Positions 10,059-20,417 of a stretch of DNA of 64,000 bases are shown here, in pieces. The notes under the pieces were generated by a model. It saw only the letters and a program-made list of their open reading frames with translations. It searched no databases and was not told the origin of the DNA. The stretch comes from Thozetella sp. PMI_491 (lineage: Eukaryota; Ascomycota; Sordariomycetes; Chaetosphaeriales; Chaetosphaeriaceae). Numbering within the stretch: the stretch's first letter is position 1; the number at the start of each line of letters is the position of its first letter. The stretch is from assembly GCA_021432635.1 (NCBI GenBank), contig MU270029.1, positions 866,575-930,574 of the forward strand, read 5' to 3'. The translations under genes and the position numbers were made by a program.

Positions 10059-11034
10059 ATGGCATCAGCACCGCGCTCGCCTTCCTCCACGGGGGCCGAC
10101 TACCGCGATGAAGATTGCGGTGTAGTCGATGAGCTCCGGACCACCGCAATCTTCTCGTCGATCTCAAAACTTTTTCTCTCGGACAAGTTTACCGACATGA
10201 CCATTCGCTGTCCAGGCCGTGAGTTCAAGGCTCACCGAGCAGTAGTCTGCACCCAGTCAACCTTCTTTGACAAAGCTCTGACTGGAGGATTTGAGGTGAG
10301 TGCTGGCCCGCTTTATCACAGATATCTGGTATCTTCATAGCTGACCAGCTTTGCATCTTTTCCTATAGGAGTCTTTGTCTGGAGTTGTACAACTTCCGCA
10401 AGCCGACCCGACTGTTTTGGAGAAATTTCTCCAGTTTCTCTACACCGGGAACTACAACGACGGTGTTCTTCCAAGCACCATGCCATCGGCCGCAGCCATG
10501 ATGACTCCACAGGAACTTCAGGTCGCGCTAGCCGTCAAGCCAGGAGAGATCGTCGTTGAGGAGGCTGAACAGGACGAGACAGAGTATGACAGTGAGCTTG
10601 ACGACGAGGAGGGCGAGAACGACCCCGAAGAGGAGTACAACGAGTTCTGCGGAGACAGCGGCAAGGCAGGAGAGTTGAACTCCAACGATGAACCCGAGCA
10701 ACGTGATGCTCGAGCCATGTTTCTCTCGCTCCGCGTATACCTGATGGCAGACCAATTTGACGTCCCCGCTCTTCGCCTTTTAGCAAGAGATAGGTTTTAC
10801 CGAGAGGCTGAGGCGCTTTATCATAACTGTAACGCATTTCCTGATGTCGTCGACGAACTGTACGACAACACTCGCCAAAACGATATCGCGATGCGGGAGG
10901 GTATCGCTCGCCTGGTCGCCAACCGACTGGAAGATGACGAGTTTAAGCAGAAGCTGGAGCCGGTGATGAGGAAACATGGAGATTTTGGAGTTGACGTGCT
11001 GAACTGCCGAATGGCTATCAATAAGACATGGTAG
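10059..11034 (+). CDS. BTB/POZ domain protein
   Basis: Exons 10059-10295 and 10369-11034, with a 73-nt intron (GTGAGT...CCTATAG), giving 300 residues. The BTB domain covers about residues 30-110: LFLSDKFTDMTIRCPGREFKAHRAVVCTQSTFF is the canonical 'SDxTI..g..f.vHraVL...S.fF' opening, and LPQADPTVLEKFLQFLYTGNY is the distal BTB helix block. An acidic, Asp/Glu-rich linker (about residues 145-190) separates it from a second helical region beginning FLSLRVYLMADQFDVPALRLLARDRF, the usual C-terminal part in fungal BTB proteins. Such proteins dimerise and often act as CUL3 adaptors; no MATH or Kelch domain is present. Specific partner unknown. Confidence 0.9.
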
Positions 11035-11985
11035 CTAGTCAATAAGGTGATTGAGCGTTACTGGTCTTTGAAGAGGTGTAACACGGTCAGAATTGGGTGG
11101 CGTTACTGCAGGAAAGCAGGCGAATACCATAGTCGATTCAGGCGCAAGTACTTGCGCCAGTGTTTTAAATTCCAAGAATGGAACTGCAAGGCTTCATCCT
11201 TAAATGATTACTCTACGTCCTCGCGTTGGTAATGCTGAGCCTTCTGGAACGACAGTGCACATCCGCCATTTTTTCAGCTCCAAAGACCTCCAAGCATTCG
11301 TTGATTCTCCATCGAACTGGTAGGAACTGGTATTTGTACGATATCCAGTCCCCTTCTCTCCCCATCCAGGCCACAGAGGCACACTTAGTCATCCACGCAT
11401 TATGGTCGTCATTAGTCGTCAAAGGCGGTGCCTGGAGGCCCACAATCCTGTGCCGGATGAAACGGGATGCGGGGAAGGAATCTATAATCTGGGGTTGTTA
11501 ATACACCGTATGACGGAAACTGGCAATCGGAACGCCGTATTAATATCATCCCAGCATTTCTGGGTTGTTCAATGGTCTGGGAACCGCGTCATGGCTGTTT
11601 ATAGGCTACCTCCCGCCGGGCGTCCATAGCCACTTAGCCGCGTCGGTCCCATCATCTCGGACAGCTGTATGCCTAGTTCACCATGTCTGGTGGGAAGACA
11701 AATGGTAAACTGACTTCATTAAAGGGTCAAGATCTGATTGGCGATGTCTGAAAACAAGGCTGGGCACCGTGCCGCGCCAAGGTGCCGATGCAGATCCCGA
11801 AGCTTGTATAAGTCAATTTAGCAAGTGAGCAACCACGCATCAGCTAAAAGACACAATGGCATGGGCGCACATACGTATTGTATGAAGCGGAGACGGATGA
11901 ATTTTCAATGAGACTACTTATATATCCGGTCTAGCTGCTTCTCTGGTATACACAATGTAGACAACGCGATTCCGGTACTTTCACA
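11035..11985. other. Intergenic, 951 nt
   Basis: No gene supported. A TATATAT at 11919-11925 lies about 60 nt before the tyrosinase ATG and may be its TATA element. Confidence 0.45.
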
Positions 11986-13382
11986 ATGGTTGGCATCCTC
12001 TGGGGAGCTCGTCTTTTTCTCGGGGGGCTGCAGTTGGCGGCGGCCCTCCCGCAGCCAAGAGATGCACCTAGCTGCACAGTGAAAACTCAGAGAAAACCAT
12101 GGTAAGGGCTATTTTCCCTTTGAAGCGGATGGCAAGGACCAAAGGTTGAGTACAAACTGACAACTTCTTCTCCTGGCTAGGCAAAATCTGACATCGACTG
12201 AGAGAGCGGACTACATCAACGCGACGCTCTGCCTGATGAACTCCCCCGCGAAGGTTGGCACCAAAGGCGCAAAGACGAGATGGGACGAGCTACAATACGT
12301 ACACATTGTCCAGTCCGACTACATTCATTTTGTGGTTAGTCCCAACTAGGGAAAGGCATTCTGGATAGTGTAGAAGCTGACAGTAAGCAGGGCTCGTTCC
12401 TCCCTTGGCATCGATACTACCTCAAAGTCCACGAGACGATGCTCAAGGATGAATGTGGGTACAAAGGGGCGATGCCGTAAGTTCCCTGTGCCTCCCCCGG
12501 CGCCTCGCTCCCCAGCTGACCCTCTCCGGGAGTTACTGGGATGAGAGACTCGACGTCAAGGACATCAAGCAAGCCGCCATCTTCGATCCCCACACCGGAT
12601 TCGGAGGCGATGGCGTGGCGCCGTATGGCTGCATTGCCGACGGGCCGTTCGCCAACCTGACGCTGCGGTTCCAGTCTGACCTGAGCACGCGGGACTACTG
12701 CATTATCCGGCACATGAACACCTGTCCGTTCGGCGGCGCGGCACAGGCCAGCCTCGACGTCTGCTTTGCCATGAAGGCGTTCTCGGATGTGACACACTGC
12801 TGGGAGGGCCGGCCGCACGCTGCCGGACATGCTGGAGTTGGAGGAGTGGTGAGTGCGGCCGCGTCTCGTAGAGATCTAAGGCGCCACTAACTTGCCGTGC
12901 AGATGGTCAACACCCAGCTCAGCCCCGGCGATCCCGTATTCTTCCTCCACCATGCGTTCCTCGATAGTCTCTGGTGGAAGTGGCAGTCGATGGACCTCGC
13001 GAACCGGCTAACGGACATTGGCGGACCCAACATCCCGGCATCGGCGTTCCCGTTCCCGTTCCCCTTGCCAGGTGCCAACGGGACGCTACCTAACATTACC
13101 ATCCCGGGCACGAACATCTCCTTCACCCCTGGGCCGGATCCTGCCTGCCTGCCACCAGGTTTTGGGGGCGGGGCCGGCACGGCGCCGCCGGGCAATGTGA
13201 CGTTTCCTCCGTTTTCGGCCCCGGCGTTCAAGGAGAACACGGCTCTCACGCACTATTTTAACGATGGCGGAAACGTAACGACGCTGAAGCACACACTTTG
13301 GTCTGTGGGGATTCTCCCGAATGCGACCATCGCAGATGTCATGGACGTTAGGGGGCCGTATGTGTGTACTGAGTATATGTGA
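11986..13382 (+). CDS. Secreted tyrosinase (type-3 copper phenol oxidase)
   Basis: Five exons: 11986-12101, 12181-12334, 12391-12476, 12533-12848 and 12903-13382, 383 residues, all phases consistent. A signal peptide (MVGILWGARLFLGGLQLAAA) targets it for secretion. The CuA block spans WDELQYVHIVQSDYIHF and, after an intron, GSFLPWHRYYLKVHE. The splice at 12476/12533 rebuilds MP-YWDERLD. The CuB block is HAAGHAGVGGV then, after another intron, SPGDPVFFLHHAFLDSLWW, giving the paired His-His and further His ligands. The enzyme oxidises mono- and diphenols to quinones, as in melanin formation or phenolic detoxification. There is no long C-terminal lid beyond the core, matching the short secreted fungal class rather than the long cytosolic pro-tyrosinases. 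The ATG chosen is the one that yields the signal peptide. Confidence 0.9.
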
Positions 13383-13820
13383 AGGCCGAACCATCCAGCA
13401 TGCCTCCTGAGATAGCAAAAATACGAATGACTTATATCAGTGCTATAGCTCATAGGGTCGACATTGGTTGTGCTTGTACTCTCTCTAGTTGGCTTGAACT
13501 CCAAATAGTGAGACAAACGAGGGCCTAGACCTCGGTCCCTTTTGTCACCTAGGTAGATCCCAATATACGCGTGAGATATCTCACAATTCTGTATTCTACA
13601 TCGCTTGTGGAATAGGTAGGAATAGCCAAGTGGCCGGTGATCACTTCACGATACACCACGAAATCGGCAGTTGTGCATTGGATATCAATTTTTGTGTTAT
13701 TGTTTTCCGTGGTGCCCTATCTGAACAGACCCTACACTCCGGTACATGCCTCATATCTCGTGTGAGTGATTAGCTTGCCAGGGCCAATGCCTGGCGCAAC
13801 CCTGTCCCCAGGTGCTTGCC
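13383..13820. other. Intergenic between convergent genes, 438 nt
   Basis: 3' regions of the tyrosinase (plus) and STI1 (minus). No gene seen; no strong terminator recognised. Confidence 0.5.
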
Positions 13821-15727
13821 TTACCGACCGACGCGGATGACGCCGGCGGCAATGAGTTTCTGAATCTTGGAGCGGACACCCGGGTTCCTCATGTGCTCCT
13901 GCAGGGCCGCGGGGTCGCCTTGCGCCTGCTGGAGAATGGCCTGCATGACCGGATCCTGCATGATGCTCATGATCTAGAACGCGATAAGGTCAGCAAGATG
14001 AAGAGAAAAGGGCCAGGAGTTAGTAAGAAATGGGACGGTTGCTCACCTCAGGATCCTTCATCAGCCGCTCCCGGGTCTGCTCCTCTGTCTCGTTCTCACG
14101 CGCTGAGTACATGGCGCCGAAGGCCTTTTGCTGCTGCTGGTCGATCTCGCGGGCGTTAGCGCCGCTGTGGAACTCTGCGTCGACCTTGGCCGCCTCCTCA
14201 CACACGTCCAGCGACTTGCTGTACTCGCGCATGCCGAAGTAGGCTTGTGCCTTGCGGATGAAGGCGCGGATGAACTTGGGGTCCCTCTTGATGGCCGCGT
14301 CGCAGTCCTCGAGGGCGCTGGGGAACTCGAGCAGCTTGATGAAGGCCGCAGCACGGTTGCTGTAGCCGCGGGGGTCCTCGGGGGCCCGCTTGATCATCTC
14401 CGTGTATGCCGCCACCGCGCCGGGCCAGTCTGATTCCTTGAACTTCTTGTTGCCCTCTTCGCGCGCCTGCTCAGCCTTCTCGGGGTCGATGTAGGCCTTG
14501 CGGGCCGAGTCGATCTTGTTGCGCTCTGCGGCGCGAACCTTGTTGACGACTTCTGGGGTGCGGTGCTCCCGGAGTGACATGTTGTAGTGCTCAATGGCCT
14601 TATCGAGATCGCCGAGCTTCTCGTACGCACTTCCGACGCGGGCGTACGACTTGGCGATCATCTTGAAGTCCGCATAGAGCGTGCGGCCCTCCTCGACAGC
14701 CTTAGTGCAGGCATCAATGCATGCCTGGTAGTCGCCCTTCTCGAAATAGGCGGCGCCCAGGTTGTTCAGGTAGGTGATGTCCTTGTGCAGATCCCAGGCA
14801 GCCTGGTAGTGCTTGATAGCCTCGTCGAAGTTGCGCTTCTTGTAGTTCTCGGTTCCGAGGGCCTTCTCCTTATCAGCCGCCTCCTTTGCCTTCTTGGTCT
14901 CGAGCGCCTCCTCATCCAGCTCCTCCACAATCGGCTCGGGCTCCGGAGCCTTCTTGGGCGGCTCAGCCCTCCTAGGAGGAGCCAGATCCGGCATCTCTAC
15001 GTCCTCCTCGGCCTCGGCGCGGGCACCGGAGCCGGCGGGCATGTCTTCCGGTGCCCGCATCTCCATGTCTACGCCCATGAGCACGCCAAGCACCTGGATC
15101 ATGCGAGGGTCGCTGAAGAGGTCCTGAGTGTTCTTGGGGTTCTGCTGCAGGGCCTGCAGCTTGGACATGAAGCTCGGGTCGGCGAGAAAGCCGCTCGTCT
15201 TGGGGTTAGAGGCGAGCTTCTGGAGAAGGGACGGGTCGTTGAACATCTGGCCGATGCCGCCGGTTGGGTCTAGCCCGCCTATACCGTCAGTCTGGGCTTC
15301 GATCCTCTGGCACGGAGTTGGTGGGGTAGGAGGGGAAGGGTGGCATACCTGCGCCCGCGGCCTCGGAGTCGATGGCGCGCTCGACCGAGGCAAGGTCGTT
15401 CTTCATGCCGGCATTGGCGGGATCCAGCTTGAGACCCTGCTCGTAGGCGTCCTTAGCCCCGAACAAGTCACCTTTTCCGTATAGCGCCGTGCCCTTGCGG
15501 CCCCAGCCCTTGGGCCAGTCCGGCTTGAGCTCGGTGGTCTTGTCGGCATCCTTTAAGGCATTTTCCCAGTCTTTCTTGGACGCATAGGCGGCCGAGCGAT
15601 TGCTGTACAGGATGTGGTTGTCGGGCGTGAGGGCGATAGCCTCGGTGAACTTCTCAACGGCCTCGTCAAAATTCTTCGCGGCGATAGCCTTGTTGCCAAG
15701 AGCCTTGAGCTCGTCCGCGGTAGCCAT
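13821..15727 (-). CDS. STI1: Hsp90/Hsp70 co-chaperone STI1 (Hop)
   Basis: Exons 15727-15349, 15278-14047 and 13973-13821 give 587 residues, the normal fungal length. STI1 bridges Hsp70 and Hsp90 in the cytosol and hands clients between them. TPR1 is residues ~3-110 (ADELKALGNKAIAAKNFDEA), followed by a Met/Pro/Gln-rich DP1 domain (MFNDPSLLQKLASNPKT, around residues 135-195). An acidic linker (PEPEPIVEELDEE) precedes TPR2A (KALGTENYKKRNFDEAIKHY) and TPR2B (AREEGNKKFKESDWPGAV). DP2 occupies the last ~60 residues (IMSIMQDPVMQAILQQAQ to IAAGVIRVGR). The last exon is only 50 codons and is needed to complete DP2. Heat-shock-element-like sequences lie upstream. It is divergent from the nicotinamidase. 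Confidence 0.96.
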
Positions 15728-15802
15728 GTTTGCTGTGCCCGGAGAGTCTGAGAGCAAGGATTACGACAGAATAGCTTCTAATCGTGCGTGCGACACGCTT
15801 GG

Positions 15803-15810
15803 GAATCTTC
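15803..15810 (-). promoter_or_regulatory. Putative heat-shock element, proximal
   Basis: GGAATCTTCA contains the inverted pair GAAnnTTC, 76 nt upstream of the STI1 ATG. STI1 is a classic HSF target; the assignment is by sequence only. Confidence 0.45.
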
Positions 15811-16035
15811 AGTGTTCGTTGCGAAGAGGGTGAGAGTGTTGTGGCCAAACGATGCGCAGAGCTGCTTTGGGTCGTCGAGGCTTTGGAGACTTGGAGCTCT
15901 CGTCGAGCTTCGATGTGCTTCGATGGGGCCCCGTGTCTCTGATTGGCTGACACTGCCCCCGCACCTGCTGCTTGCCGGGCGCCTTTAGGGTGGGGTTCTG
16001 TTCTGCCTGGAGCAAAAAAAGACGGGAATGAACTC

Positions 16036-16048
16036 GAACTTTGTGGAA
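16036..16048 (-). promoter_or_regulatory. Putative three-unit heat-shock element, distal
   Basis: GAACTTTGTGGAA fits GAAnnTTSnnGAA with one mismatch (TTG for TTC), about 310 nt upstream of STI1. Weaker than the proximal site. Confidence 0.3.
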
Positions 16049-16595
16049 GGTACCTGCTTCGATGTTTCTGCAGTCCTATTGTGTAGCTCAGGCCTGGAGA
16101 GAGAAGGACCGCTAGGTAGCCACTGAGATGATTCTAGATCTTCTTGTACAATCCTTGTGGGGCGGTCTGGTATCGTCTCGAGAGTTTGTACGGACGCCGT
16201 TTTTTGTTTACTGACACTGTGCATCTCCCCGGCGACCAGTAGTTACCCTGGGACAGTAGGTTCTTTGGCGTAGGCTGCGGGATAGCCGCTCGCATGGACG
16301 GCAAGCACCGCATCTAGACCGTACTAGGGAATGCCTGCAGGACGAGCACGCTGTAGGTCTGCCCAGTTGACTACAAGATAGGCAACCAAATGGTCGGTTC
16401 AAGGCATGGAGGCACCACTACACCTTAGACGCATATTATCGAACCGTTATCTTGGCCGCGAACCCCGCTATCCATTGGCAATCCGGAGCACAACTCCTCA
16501 GTCGGTCCTGCGTGCCACTGGCTAGCACTTTCAAAGCTGACAACACAAATTCGACACCGCCGTGTCGCAAGATCTACTAAGAAGGCAGCCGCAGA

Positions 16596-17348
16596 ATGGC
16601 AACCGAGGAATTCAAGCCCGCCCTGATAGTGGTCGACTTGCAGGAGGACTTCTGTCCACCAGTGCGTCTCGTGTTGCCAAGCGAGGACCAGCCCCCTAGT
16701 TCCTGCAAGGCTAACCTGCGATAGAATGGCTCCCTAGCTGTGAACGAGGGCCGGGACGTCGTGCCCGTCATTAATAGTCTCCTCAAGCTTCCCTTTGCAG
16801 CTAAGATAGCGACTCAGGACTGGCACCCGGCAAATCACATCTCTTTTGCAGCCAACCACCCAGGGAAGGAGCCGTTTGTTAGCACCTGCACCGTCGTAAA
16901 TCCGTCCAACGCCGCCGAGAGCTACGAGACGAGGCTCTGGCCGGTGCACTGCGTGCAGGACACCCCTGGTGCCGCCCTCTTGCCTGAGCTGGATGTCTCT
17001 GGCATCCATGTCATCGTCCAGAAGGGAACGGATCACCGAGTGGAGATGTACAGCGCATTCTACGACCCCCTCAAGCAGCCGAGGGTTAGCGACAGCGGGC
17101 TGACGGCGCAGCTGAGAGGGAAGGGCATCACGGATGTCTATGTCGTAGGCCTAGCGGCGGACTATTGCGTCCAGAGCACAGCCGTCGACGCCCAGGCCGA
17201 AGGTTTCAAGACGTACCTGATCGAAGAGGGGACGCGCGCCGTTGATCCCGTGGCATGGGAGGAGAGGATCAAGGCTGAGGTCGAGAAAGCTGGGGTCCGG
17301 ATCGTCAAGTTAGACTCGCCGGAGGTCCAAAGGCTGTACAAGCAGTGA
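16596..17348 (+). CDS. PNC1: Nicotinamidase (isochorismatase-like), PNC1 type
   Basis: Exons 16596-16661 and 16725-17348, 229 residues. It deamidates nicotinamide to nicotinate, feeding the NAD salvage pathway and relieving sirtuin inhibition. The catalytic triad is visible: D14 (LIVVDLQEDF), K122 (VIVQKGTDHR) and C170 (VVGLAADYCVQSTA). Zinc ligands are D54, H56 and H60 in TQDWHPANHISFA. Length and motif spacing match yeast Pnc1 closely. The short first exon (22 codons) carries the catalytic aspartate, so starting the gene at a downstream methionine would lose activity. Other isochorismatase-family amidases are possible but the DWHPANH motif favours nicotinamidase. Confidence 0.93.
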
Positions 17349-18691
17349 GGTATCGGACGAGCGAGAGCGGCTTAGACGACATGTTTCACCATCCGGGACT
17401 CCGGATTGGCACATCGCTTATGAGGAATGTATTGAGAAAAAGTAGGGCGGCATCCTGATTGCGCGCGCAATGCATTGAATCTGCAGCCCAGAGGAAGGAT
17501 CGCTGTTGTGTGATGGAAACAATAATTGCAAGCCGCAAAGAGGATGCTGGCGGCGGGAGCTGTGATTTTCCAGGTGCCCGAGACGAGAAGTACTGTTTCC
17601 ATCCGCCGAGATCCTCCGGCCCTACCCGCGGATCCATCAAGACCAGGTCTATCACATCCGAACCCATGGGGGCGTCCCGGGCTTCTGGTTCAGGGTGCAC
17701 TGCCTGGCGGGCAATCGCAATCGTATTCGGCCGCCAGCCTCGGGCATGTCGTGCTCAAGACCGTCCAAGACCGTAAAGCGATGCGACGAGGTAAACAGGT
17801 GGTTTCCTGAAACAGTGTTCAGCCAACCTCACCGCTCCCCCCACCTACCTCCCGCCGGGCTTCCTCAAGCCCCCCCCGTGAGTTACCTCCCCCCCCCTCC
17901 TGCGCCCACCAGTGAAGCGTCACCGCCTCGACAATACACACAACACACCCTGCTCTCGGTAGATTGCCGGGGGGGAGGTACAGATGCAGTTGGCATTGAG
18001 ACGCACCAATCGGCCCCACCAACTCACTTCTGGCATGCAGCCACAGAGCTGATACAATGGTGTCTGGACCAATCTTTCCCGAGAGGAGCCGGTGACGCGA
18101 AGCCACAGGCGGGAGGAACTTGTGGGGGTAAGATGATCCTGTAGTCGGGATTTGGCGATTTGTTTGGCGTTTATTGCAGCACTAGTCGGTTGGCTCCATG
18201 TTTCGTGGGCTGGCAAGGCTGGACACTACAGGAAGGAGGCTCAATCCAACTCTCCTTTGTTGCTCCAAAGGATGCTCTGCATGCCGCAGATATTGGGTAC
18301 TTTGGACACCCTGGGCTGTTGGCCTTCGTCTCGAGCATCAACGCGTCATACTACTAAGCGCCGGAAGCGGGTGGGGGCAGTTGAGCAGGGCGGATGACGG
18401 CTGAGGATAGTGAACCATGGGTTCCCCCTATACCCCCCCCTTATCGGCTCCCAATTTTAAGCTCCCTTGGCGTCGTTGATCTCGTGAACAGACGGCAAGG
18501 ACAGGGCACCGAGAGGGATAAATAAGCTAAGAGGAGGCACGGATGAACAATTCGAAGCACAGACAAAGCGACAATAGGTAGATGTAGACGGAGGCGCGAC
18601 AGATGACCTCTTGCGACACGACGCAAGGGAGGCATGGAAGGATGGGTGAATGGAGGGGCAGGTACGACTAAGATGGATATCTGACCTGAGG

Positions 18692-18715
18692 TATGTACAG
18701 TACATACTGTACATA
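18692..18715. repeat. Palindrome, 11-bp perfect arms
   Basis: Arms TATGTACAGTA and TACTGTACATA around a 2-nt centre (CA). Could be a binding site for a dimeric regulator or a cruciform-prone sequence; function unknown. Confidence 0.7.
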
Positions 18716-19564
18716 TGGGTGTGGTGGGAAGAAGCGATGGGGCCATATTCAGGCAACACAAGGATCCTCAGGGGTTGTTGCCTTACTCCGCACAAAAGGA
18801 CGCTGCCCTGTTCCTACACAACGAACACAACGGTGTGGCAAGGCGGCTGGGCGGGACGAGCATGAAGCTTGGGCCCTGGTTGATGCAGGCCCAACTGCAG
18901 CGCCAACTCCATGTGGGGAAGAATCCGGAATCTCAGTTGAAAGGCAGCTAGGACGAGATAGGAGTACGGTACGCAGTAGGAGCCCCGGTGGGGTAGGGGG
19001 GAGCTCAAGTGCGGCTGCTGAGACGTATCGGCGATCATGTCAGGACGACCTGGGGCGGGATTGTAGCCAAGATTGAGTGCAATCCCGGGGCCAAGGGATG
19101 GTGGTGTGTGTGAAAATTCCCCTTCCGCGTTCTGGGCTTAGCGACTTCAGGGAAACTATCGACTTGCCATGGCTCAACCGTTCCATGCTCCGGTGCAATC
19201 TGCAATTACTCTGTAGTACGGGCGTGTGTGCCCGATTGCCCGATCTTATCTCGCCGTAGACTGGGCCGCCCCCCCACCATCGCGGGCCTAAAAGAGCGCA
19301 TCGAGAGACGGTTGACTCGCACTGGCGAGCCGCCCAACGTCAACAATTTCCAACAGCTGCCAGTGCTGCAAGAGCACAGACTACAGCGTACCGCACGGTC
19401 CAAGCCGATGGGGACATCGCTAAGCTACGCCCGGCGAACAGGGGCCTGCCTGCCGGACCTTCCCCTGGTAGGCATAGCCTAGCACTGCTGGAATTGGATT
19501 TTGGAGGTGGCGGGCTTGTCACCGCCATCATGAAATTCTTTTTTTTTTTTTAATGACCGTCCCC

Positions 19565-19574
19565 ATCACCCCAA
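19565..19574 (+). promoter_or_regulatory. SRE-like element upstream of HMG-CoA reductase
   Basis: ATCACCCCAA matches 9 of 10 positions of the classical SRE-1 (ATCACCCCAC) bound by SREBP, about 850 nt before the ATG. Fungal SREBP (SrbA) sites are related, so this is suggestive only. Confidence 0.3.
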
Positions 19575-20417
19575 AGAGTACCGAGCGCGGAAGGTACCGA
19601 AGTCGCAGCTTTTTATTATACCTTGATAGCCCTATTCCAGATCTCTCGTGAGCCCCCTCCCGACCCGCCCCTTAATTGTGAACCTGGCTGCCACTAGCTG
19701 CTGTCGATTCTTCCTTTTCTTTGTTCAACGCCTTTTTTTTTTTCTTCCCCTCCCTCCTCCGTGCCATCCTTGACTCAACGTCTCGTGGCCGAAGTCCCGT
19801 CCTAGTGGTGAAGATCGACGCTGCGCTAAGGAGAGAGACGGAGGAACCATTTGGGTGCGGCAGAAAACTCAATCCCCTTGACCAGGTCTGCATTGCTCCG
19901 ATCCCGACTGCTTTTAACCACACGCAGCGCAGCGACAGCTCTGGGAAACTAGCCACTGACAACGCACGCGACGCTCAGCCACCGCCCTGACGAGTACCCA
20001 ACCACCAATCCTGCTCACCGGCTCGCGACGGCCTCCTCTAGGTCGACTACGAAAAAAATCGCCATACAGAGGTAGCTCGACGAATCCGAGGTGGACGAGA
20101 AGCGGGGGGCTTTGACGACATCGACACCCGTCCCAAATCTGCGGGATTGTGCCGTCTTTGCTAGGTTTGTATGTCCTTTCATTCGGCTGCTTGTTGTCCC
20201 GACCGCCATTGTAGCTCTCTTACTCTCGCCCACACTGGTCTTGTGGAACCACCAGCTAAACTCCGCGGGGCGTGTTGATATATACCGTGGACCTCTGCCT
20301 GCTAACGCTGCTGCCTCTCTGTAGCTTCCCGACCCGCTACCCGAGCCTTGATTGCTCTCCCCTCATGCATTGGTAAAGAATACGAACGCCTCGACTGCCT
20401 CGGCCGAACCTATCATC

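Larger units (their letters stand above)
15728..16595. other. Divergent intergenic region, 868 nt
   Basis: Separates STI1 (minus) and nicotinamidase (plus). Apart from the two heat-shock-element-like sequences, nothing is recognised. Confidence 0.5.
17349..20417. other. Long upstream region of HMG-CoA reductase, 3.07 kb
   Basis: No gene supported. The stretch has C-rich runs (around 17860-17900 and 18425), a perfect-armed palindrome at 18692, poly-T tracts near 19541 and 19733, and pyrimidine-rich sequence typical of strong fungal promoters and leaders in the last kilobase. A long 5' leader with an intron is likely for the reductase gene but its ends cannot be fixed. Several short open frames are not coding-like. 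Confidence 0.5.

Noticed and set aside
14587-15273. Plus-strand 228-codon frame opposite STI1
   Set aside because: Antisense shadow of STI1; Leu/Val-rich composition is the complement of its codons.
17695-18144. 149-codon frame upstream of HMG-CoA reductase
   Set aside because: Proline-rich run caused by C-rich DNA; no conserved feature.
20352-20417. Earlier start of HMG-CoA reductase
   Set aside because: It would need a TTG start; the first ATG, with good context, is 20418.
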